64,000 nucleotides of DNA, from positions 26,226,078-26,290,077 of the forward strand of contig OY829537.1 in the NCBI GenBank assembly GCA_963691705.1, given 5' to 3'. Positions 56,480 through 64,000 of the stretch are shown here, one piece after another (position 1 is the first letter of the stretch; each line of letters opens with the position of its first letter). The position numbers were made by a program, and so were the translations under genes. Origin of the DNA: Viola odorata (taxonomy: Eukaryota > Streptophyta > Magnoliopsida > Malpighiales > Violaceae). The notes under the pieces were generated by a model. It saw only the letters and a list, made by a program, of their open reading frames with translations. It was not told the origin of the DNA and did no database searches.

Positions 56480-57005
56480 ATCCTATGATCTCTGTGGACG
56501 TCGAGGAATAACAGAATTTTCCGCCAAATTGTGGAACCGATTCAGGAGGTGGTTATTAGGGAAGTTGCTGTCAGATTTTAAGGAGGCCTGGCTGCCGAAG
56601 CAATTGCCTCCTGCTCCTACGGGTCACCCCCTTGATCCGAAATGGCAGCTTCCTCCGACAGGGGTGGTCAAGGTTAACACGGATGCGGCAGTAGGGAATA
56701 CAAAAATTTCTGGGATTTATCACACGAGATGCTAGGGGTGGGTTGGTTTTCTCGAGGGCCATTTTCCTTCCGCACATGACTGAAGCGCAAACAGCGGATG
56801 CCCTGGCGCTAAGAGATGCCACTACGTAGCCCCGACAATGGGGATGTGATAAGATTATCATTGAATCGGACTGTCTGTTGACTTCCCGCTGAACCATACG
56901 GAGTTGGTGCTGGAGGAGGTGGCTATGTTGGCGTCTACTTTTACCAGTTGCCTGTATAAACATACTAGACGGACTATGAATATCCCAGCTCATAAATCGA
57001 GCCAA
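56480..57005 (+). pseudogene. Remnant of a LINE RNase H-like C-terminal region
   Basis: Frame pieces read WTSRNNRIFRQIV (a common end of the LINE zf-RVT region), then PKWQLPPTGVVKVNTDAAVG, ITRDARGGLVFSRAIF, TEAQTADALALRDATT and KIIIESDCLL. Together these are the plant RVT_3 RNase H pattern (D..., E of AEA replaced by TEAQ, and ESD). Frameshifts and stops at several places show it is long dead. No poly(A) tail or target duplication was found. Confidence 0.7.
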
Positions 57006-57564
57006 TTTACTTTGATTTCCAGTTTAGAAAATATTTAAGTAGGGAAATACTCCAAGATAATCGCTTCTTTTGTACTTGCTGATGTGAATTAATCAATTCC
57101 ACTTTACTTTATAAAAAAAAATTGTTAATCTTTCCGCTCCAAGAGTTACTTTTTCAAAGCTACATTACATATATTAAACACACTCTAAAATAGGTGACTG
57201 CGGATAATTAGTCAAATATGGTCCAAACAATATGGCATGTTTGAGAGGGTGATGACAAAAATGTATATCTTCCTAAATAGTTATAAACTTATAAACAAGA
57301 ACACCAAAAGAGAAATGAGTATTCAGTACAAAAGCACACGTTTTTTGCACAAAAAAGCAGAGAACATGTTCTTGTTTTCTGGCCAGAGGGAGAGTTGATG
57401 CATTAGCTACTCTTTTGCCCAGCAAACAAAATCAAACATGGAGAACCCACAACAAATGCACTTTCCTACTCTTCATTTCTTATACCAGAAAGGAAACTCA
57501 TGGCCACTTGCATTATAAGCTAAAAGCAGGAAACGATTAGATCATCACGACAGTGTTATACTTC
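57006..57564. other. Spacer and FD 3' region
   Basis: No gene. The part next to 57564 is likely the FD 3' UTR on the minus strand. Confidence 0.5.
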
Positions 57565-58841
57565 TCAAAATGGAGCAGTTGACGTTCTAAGCAGGGTGTA
57601 CTTTTTCGGAAGCTGAGCAGCTGCTGCTAAACATAACTGCACAAAAACAAGAAACCACATTTCACTTACAATGTCAATTAAAATGGGCCATTTTGGGTCT
57701 CTTACCATGCTGCCTTTTTTCATATTTGTTTTCTTTGTCACATCAATATCATCAATATAGAGACATAAATGGACCTTTCTTGCATGTAAGCCTACCTTAT
57801 TTAAAAAATATTGATGTAAAACTGTATAACATGACAAGTGAGACCAGTTGTTACCACTGCTCCAAATATTTCATCAAGACAGATCTAGTCTAGTTGGGCG
57901 AAAACCCGACCAAGTATGACCTCTTTATTGGTTTGGGGATATAACTGGACTCGACTAAACAGAAAATATAAAGTATTGTATAATTTTTCCATAACATGGG
58001 CTGAAGAGTCTAACCAAAAGCAAAGATAATAATTAATAAATTACCTCTTCTTGCTGCCTCTTGAGCCTGGCATTCTCTTCAGTAAGCTGTGCAACTTCTA
58101 GCTCCAGCTCACTAGTGTATGCCTGCGAGGAAAAAGAGAGAACAAAAATAAGAGAAGATAAAAAAAGTGTGGTTCTTTTAGTAAATGGACAAGCACAGCA
58201 CAATAACATTGATAACAAAATTCTCAAGAAAAGAGAGATACCTGTTTTCTTGCTCTAGACCGAGCAGCAGACTCTCGATTCTTGATCATGCGCTTGTGCC
58301 GGCGATCACTGGAACTGATGCCGGAAGATTCTTGAACCCTTTTCTTGCAAAACATAGGAAAGCCAGATGATGAAGCCAAAACCTCCATAGGATTGGTAAA
58401 AGATGAGAGATTTGAGATGGGGTTTGTCTCCAAATGGGAACCTGGCCTGAGGGGATCAGAGGCATCAAGAAAATCCAGGCGAGAAGTAGAGTTCAGACTC
58501 AAAACAGTAGGAGGTGGAGGAACCACAATAGAAGGAGAGGAATAAAAACTAGAATTAGATGTAGCAGTAGCAGTAGTGGTGATGGTACTAGTGGTTGTTG
58601 AAGTGGGGACATTATTGACATTCCTGGTTGGTGGGTCTTTGTTGGAGAAAGGTCTTGCAAGAAAATCTTGGAGGATGAAGTTGTTGTGGTTATTAAGGTT
58701 AGGATTATCGTGGCGGTGGCGGTGGCGGCGGTGGTGGTGGTGGTGGGGATGAGATGTTGGAGTGGAGACAGAGAAGTATTGGTCGGAGGAAGGATGGTCA
58801 TGGAGAGAGGCGAGATTTATGTCTTTCCATACTTCTTCCAT
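57565..58841 (-). CDS. FD: FD-type bZIP transcription factor
   Basis: FD proteins (bZIP group A) bind DNA in the shoot apex and join florigen (FT) through 14-3-3 proteins to switch on floral genes. Three exons (58242-58841, 58045-58122, 57565-57636) give 249 residues with both junctions in phase 0. The N-terminus MEEVWKDINLASLHD is the group signature. A His-rich run and a Thr/Ser-rich run follow, then PPTVLSLNS. The basic region RRHKRMIKNRESAARSRARK and a short zipper (ELELEVAQLTEENARLKRQQ) span exons 1 and 2. The C-terminus LLRTSTAPF is the SAP/14-3-3 binding motif, in which the Thr before AP is the phosphorylated site. All key parts are present, so it should be functional. A near paralogue such as FDP is the alternative. 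Confidence 0.94.
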
Positions 58842-60879
58842 GGTTTTGGGGTTTGGGTGGAGATTAGAATTGGAAGGGAATGGTACTGAAAGAGATGAGG
58901 AAGTGGAGGATGATTTTGAGGATCTTGATCTTGATGATGATGATGAAACTCTTTGTTGTGTAACTATTTGAGTTCTTGTTTGAAAAAGACCACATTTGGA
59001 GATTTTTGAGAAGGAGAGGAGAGAGGAGTGATGGGTTTTAGTAAGAGGAGATGGTTACGATGGTTGTGGCTTGGGTTTAATTTGGGAAACATTTAAAATG
59101 GGGGAATGACCAATACTAATAGATTATAGAATAATATAGTTTTCAAATACATCGCTCAACTATTACCATGATTATATTTATTTTCATTTCTTTCAATTAT
59201 TACACGAGTATATTAAGATTTGAATTTTTGGTGTAGTAATTTTGAATATAATTATCGATTTATTTTATTATTTGAACGATTCAATTAAATGTATTGGGAT
59301 GAAAAATATTTTAACTCAAATTAAAAATCTACCTCTCTTTTAGGTTTACAGAAAATCTCAAATGTAAAAAATGAAATTAGGGTTTTTGTGCATTATTAGA
59401 ATGTGAAAAATGAGATTAAAGCGAAAGAAAATAGAGGAGAAAGTGGAGTGGGGGCACTCCCTCAAAACCTCTTTTGTCGTGACACACCAAATATATGTTG
59501 TTCTAAGTCCCAACTGGTGTAAGATAATTCTTTTTATTTCTTCTTCTCATGTGTTTACTTAATTCAAAAATACTTTGAGTTTCTTTGACTCAATTAGCCC
59601 ACAAATTAAATCGTTCATTTATTTTATTTTTTTCCCAACTATATTGGTTAATTTGGAGAAAGACAAGAGGTATCTTAAGATTAACTGCACACATTTATAT
59701 GAAATAAATCGGCTCATGAATTAATGTCTCAAATTGGAAGGAATAAAAACTTTGAAATACAAAACTCAACTTTAAAGGGGTGCAATTTTAATCCAATTGT
59801 TGAATCAAACTCAAATTAGTCAAATTCCGCTTTGAAAGGTCTTAAAATTGATTTTGAAAGTTCTGGTTCTTTTTATTCAATTTCTAGTTTATTTAGGGAT
59901 TTTACACAACTTTTGAATTTACTATGACTGTCTTCTTTTAAATAAGATAAAATGCGATTCGTGCTTGAGAAGGATTAATTACATTGCTATCTTATGGTAT
60001 GCTACATGGCTTGTTTTTCCCTTATGATATAAACTTGATTAATATAATCTTTGTTGTGAGACCCTTATAAATTGTGATTTAAATTTATTTTGCTTAATTA
60101 GATGAGCACTGATTAAATTAGAAAAGACTTCAAAAAAACTTATCTATTGGTACCCAGTCTAATTTTTTTAAGCTATATTAAGAATTGATATTTGATATAA
60201 ACTATATGTAGAAAATTAGAGTAAAAAAACTAAAAGTTTACTTTCGTTAGGTTGGTTGCTTCCCATAAAAAAAAAAAATAATAAATAAATAAAAAGAATT
60301 GAGTTAAGAAAGAAATTTGTCCATTGACAAAAAGTGGGATAAGTATAAGGAAAGGAAAGGACAAAAGAGAGAAGATAAGAAAGAAAGGAAAGAAAAGAGA
60401 GAGAGAGAGCGGTTGGAAGAGACCAAGAGAAGGAGAGAAGCTTTTGGAAAATTAAAAGTTAGGACTCAAAATTGTAATTAAATATCTCCAATTACTAGCT
60501 TTTGGAAAATCAAAGGTGTTGTGGTAGGAAATTATTCTGAAAATTTTGGGAAAAAATTGTAGAAATTTATTTCCAGTTTAGTCTTAAAAATTTTAGCGAT
60601 TGCAAATTAGTCCCTACAGCAGGATCAGTTTCGGGAAAAATATTTCTAGTTTTAAATGTGTAATGTTTTGGATAGTTAGATGAGTTTTATTTAATTGGTT
60701 GTAAGAAAATAGAGGACCTGAAATTGGAAAGAAACAGGAAAGGGGTATGAAGAGCAGAATACAACAAAGGAAAGAAAAGGGGAGATGAGAAATTGTGTTG
60801 GTCTTTTAATTAATTGTATAGGTCTGAAATTCATTTAATTATTTTGTAAATAACCGATATGGTATTTAATTGGTGTTAG
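58842..60879. other. FD upstream region and AT-rich intergenic DNA
   Basis: The FD reading frame stays open for 71 codons before the ATG, up to a TAA at 59055-59057, with a Ser-rich content but no Met (see findings). Beyond 59060 I see only AT-rich DNA and a GA-rich tract at about 60340-60440. Confidence 0.5.
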
Positions 60880-61640
60880 GTGCGAAGCCCACAAATCCTA
60901 CCGCGGAGTAACCTGGGTATATGAAGTGATTTTTCCTGGGTATAAACAATTGTGAGTGGATAATACAAAGTATAAACTGCATGATAATATTCCATGCTGG
61001 TTGTTCGTATGAATTATGTTATGACTGTAAGTACTGTATTATGGTTGTGAATATGCATTGTGATAGTAATTGGTGATGAAAGATGGTATATTATATTGGT
61101 TATGACCCTAACTAACAGGGGCGGTGTTAGTATATGTGCACATGGTCTGTTAAACCTTAGCTAGCCGGAGGTTATGGCGGTAGCACGAAGTGGCTTGGCC
61201 AGCACTTCAGTTTGTTAAGAATTCTCATCCTAGCCTTCAAGGACTGTGGTGTTGGCACGTGATGGGATCACAGTCTGAGTTAATGTCCTAGCTGACAGGG
61301 ACAGTGGTGTTGGCACGTGATGGGATTACAGTCTGAGTTAATATCCTAGCCTATCACGGTCTGAACGTGTTTATTTGTGTTTTGATAGTTTAACTGAATT
61401 ATGATGAGTATATGAGTTATAATATATTGATATTAGTAGTTATATTATGTTATACGTATTGAATACAGTAAATATGAATGGTTGCTTATACATGTCTGTT
61501 TATAGCTTGTATTATTTATTCACTGAGTTGTGGTAACTCACCCTCTCTTAATAACCATTTTTCAGTTGGTGGCAGACAGTATGATACGATCAAGCCTACC
61601 TTTGGAACCCAAGGGATAGCACGACTTTGAGGATGATTGG
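60880..61640. repeat. LTR-like repetitive sequence
   Basis: It holds a 58-bp tandem repeat (61228-61400) and, near 61530-61590, GAGTTGTGGTAACTCACCC followed by TTTTTCAG, an arrangement seen in LTRs of plant Ty3/gypsy chromoviruses. No element body is attached, so it may be a solo LTR. Ends not defined. Confidence 0.4.
61228..61401 (+). repeat. 58-bp tandem repeat, three starts
   Basis: TCCTAGC starts at 61228, 61286 and 61344. The first two units share AGTGGTGTTGGCACGTGATG (G at second base in one, T in the other context) and ACAGTCTGAGTTAAT; the third is cut short after about 20 bases. A more diverged unit precedes them near 61104. Confidence 0.75.
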
Positions 61641-61667
61641 ATACCTTATCGAAATGCCCGATCTATG

Positions 61668-62205
61668 TCATGAAGATTGCACCTGGCGGCATACTGCCAC
61701 ACCTAGCGGCATACCGCCAGGAATTGGTTGATTTGGGCCATCTTGAACGAAGCTAGCGGTATACCGCTACGCTCTAAGCAGTATACCACTAGACATGTTA
61801 TTGTCTTCCGAGAAGAGTTTTTCCAAGGCTTTTTGAAGGGTAAACTTGTCATACATGCCCATTTTTGTAACCTAGTATAAATAAGTAGCTTCACGTACAT
61901 TTATACTTAGCTTTGAATTGATGAATGATTGTTAAGTGAGATTACTCATTCTTGTTCATCCGGAGCTCCTTGGCTCTTACCTTGGTTTGGATTGCCGTGG
62001 TTTGATTCAAGTAAAAAGACTAAAAATCCTCACTTGTGTAATCCGTTGTTTACTTCCTTTGTGTGAGCATTTGAATCTGAAATTGAGAGATTTGTGTTCT
62101 TGAACATCATACCCATGTTCAAGTCGTTCATCAACCTACACTTAAGTTCAATCGTTCATTTGTTCAATCCAACTTCTCGTCTTCAACGCTTTCTCCAATC
62201 CGGGT
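61668..62205 (+). repeat. Possible solo LTR with palindrome cluster and TATA box
   Basis: It contains four 16-bp palindromes (61684-61791) and a TATA box (TATAAATA, 61876-61883). An untranslated CT-rich stretch of about 300 bases then ends near CTTTCTCCA. Base order (palindromes, TATA, pyrimidine-rich leader) fits an LTR. No primer site or coding body follows, and ends were not confirmed by a target duplication. Confidence 0.4.
61684..61791. repeat. Cluster of four 16-bp GCGGTATACCGC-type palindromes
   Basis: TGGCGGCATACTGCCA (61684), TAGCGGCATACCGCCA (61704), TAGCGGTATACCGCTA (61754, perfect) and AAGCAGTATACCACTA (61776). Spacing is 20, 50 and 22 bases. Confidence 0.85.
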
Positions 62206-63801
62206 ATTTATCTTTATAATAATAATAAAAAAAATAGTTATCTAGCCTTTTAAATAACTTTAATCATTTGTATGACTCTTAATTTTTTGAAAAATTAAAA
62301 ATTATTCTTGGATCATGACTTTAGTAGTAATCTATATTTCTCCCATATTTTTAATTATTTTATTATTTCTTTTTATTTTTCTATTTCTACTTTTTTGAAT
62401 GTTATTTTTCTCTGCATTTTAATTTTAACATTATTTTTTTACCCTCTAACTTATCGTATTCTATATTTTAAGGTTATAACTCTTTAAACTATATTTATTC
62501 GTACTCTAACTATATTCATACCCAAATTAATCTTATTAGATGAATTTAGTGTATTTTTTTACTTTTATGTTTCTCTTTTACATGTTATGTATACATATAG
62601 CTGAGTTATATTAAAAAACTAAATCATTTCATTTTAAATGAGTTAGTTATCTAGCTTTTTTAAATATCATTTGAGAATTTATTTAACAATATTTTTACAA
62701 ATTACTCTTGTAACAAAAATATATTAGTAATATAATTTAAAAAATTTTTAAATTAATTTATTTCTATAGCGTGGTATGAGCATCTTCTCTTTATTTACTT
62801 GCCTCATTTTTATTTTTAATTTATTTTATCATTTTCTTATCTCTTTTATCTCCTTACTCATTCACTTTTTCTTTTTCTTTCACCCATTATTTTTACATTT
62901 TTTTTAATTAACTCATTTAAAAATTAAATTGTTTAACTCTTTCAACACCAATATATATATCTATTTACATAACATTTTTTTCCACAAATTTTTCTTAAAA
63001 CATGACTTTGGTAGTAAATATATATTTTTCTATGGGTAAAAGCTTAAAAAACTCCTGGACACTAATGGTTTAATTAATTACCCCCTGAACTATTTATTTT
63101 TTTAATGACCCTCTAGACTTGTATATTTTTATTTAATTACCCCCCTATCATTAGATAACTTACGTGTCATGTACTCTGTTACAAAAATTTGCCACATTAT
63201 ATTTTATCTATTATTTATACACGAAGTTAAGGTACATTAAAATTACTTTTTTTGTTATTAAAAAAATAATTACCTAGATTTCAAAAAAAAAAAAAATCTA
63301 ACCCTTTTAAATATCACTAAACATATATTTGACATTTTTTTTATGCTACGTCATCATTTGAAGATGAAATGATGACGTGACATGTATCATATCATCACAT
63401 ATTCAGACATGATATCCGGTCTCATGGCAACAATCGTTGCCATGTAAACTTGTTATAACATTGGGTAATTAGAAGAAAAAAATACGATTATAGAGAGGAA
63501 TAATTAAATAAATAATTACTATAAGGGTGATTATATAAAATTTAAAGTATAGGAGTCAAAATGTGATTAAACTGTTAAAAATTTAATTGTATTAGAATAG
63601 TTTGAGAAAAGATTTTTTTTTTTTTAAAAGTATGAAGTTTTTACGGGGAGTATTTAATTTTAAAGCCTAAATAAGTTTCTGCAAATTATGCCTGCCGCCA
63701 CAAAATCAACACGTCCAAGTCCTCAAGTCTCTCCAGAGATCCCCTCCCTTTCTCAGTATTCCTATCCATCCAGTGAGGCAGTGACGCAGGGCAGAGACTA
63801 A
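62206..63801. other. AT-rich intergenic DNA
   Basis: I see no gene on either strand. TA-rich with short T and A runs. Confidence 0.55.
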
Positions 63802-64000
63802 GGCTGCGTTTACTTCGCAGGATTCTCCCGAAAATTCTCCAGTTTTTTGAAAACTGGGAGAATTTTCATTTAGAAAATGAAAACGAAAATACTCTATTTG
63901 AAAAACGATGAACAAATTTTGAAAACAACAAAAACCATGTTCTCTATTTTTCTAATTTTTTTTTGCCTTGGCTGCCTCAGTTTGAAAACACGCGTTTTCA
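63802..64000 (+). mobile_element. Left end of a second Harbinger-family element (cut by window edge)
   Basis: After TAA (63799-63801), GGCTGCGTTTACTTCGCAGG is followed by TTCTCCCGAAAATTCTCCAG and TTTTTTGAAAACTGG. This is closely like the left end at 6261, which shares CCCGAAAATTCTCCAGTTTT. The rest lies outside the window. Confidence 0.8.

Noticed and set aside
1..64000. tRNA, rRNA and organelle-derived inserts
   Set aside because: I looked for tRNA-like T-loop phrases and rRNA-like blocks and saw none. GGTTCGA-type hits near 22855 and 51320 lie in a LINE and a MITE. A tRNAscan run would settle this.

Overview
This window is nuclear DNA from a flowering plant, most likely a eudicot. Genes are split by AT-rich GT-AG introns, and clear plant-specific families are present (MCA mechanosensitive channel, PLS-type PPR protein, FD-type bZIP, SKP1, RING-H2). 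Most of the rest is plant transposable elements. I see no feature that names the species.

Host genes, left to right: a small acidic protein with DLNxxP (EAR-like) repeats (2071-2472); an MCA1/MCA2-type channel subunit in seven exons (15730-19356); SKP1 in two exons (27605-28751); an intronless PLS-type PPR protein (32475-34130, minus), head to head with a three-exon PREY/Trm112-like protein (34463-34919); a small RING-H2 protein (35833-36255); and an FD-type bZIP in three exons (57565-58841, minus). SKP1 and RING-H2 both belong to ubiquitin ligase biology. FD is the DNA-binding partner of florigen. I see no functional clustering among the genes.

Mobile DNA makes up well over half of the window. 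Elements whose ends I could define are: a broken mariner-like element (ends near 6089); a 7.9 kb PIF/Harbinger element with TAA target duplications and both of its genes (6261-14189), plus the start of a sister copy at the right window edge (63802); a MULE with long inverted repeats and a 9-bp target duplication (21747-27016), itself hit by a 5'-truncated LINE with a 15-bp duplication (22416-26227); a 14.3 kb Ty3/gypsy element with 5-bp target duplications (36718-50974); and several Stowaway-type MITEs.

The most unusual object is the Ty3/gypsy element. Its LTRs differ at about 1% of sites, so it moved recently. Yet the reverse transcriptase core is deleted, and a 21-bp duplicated patch sits at the break. 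About 8 kb between integrase and the 3' LTR holds two tandem-repeat arrays and four gene-like units on the opposite strand. Two of these are diverged paralogues that keep the same intron position and phase, and two are small single-exon genes with their own TATA boxes. Gag carries an arginine-serine (RS) tract, and the protease region holds a run of 47 G.
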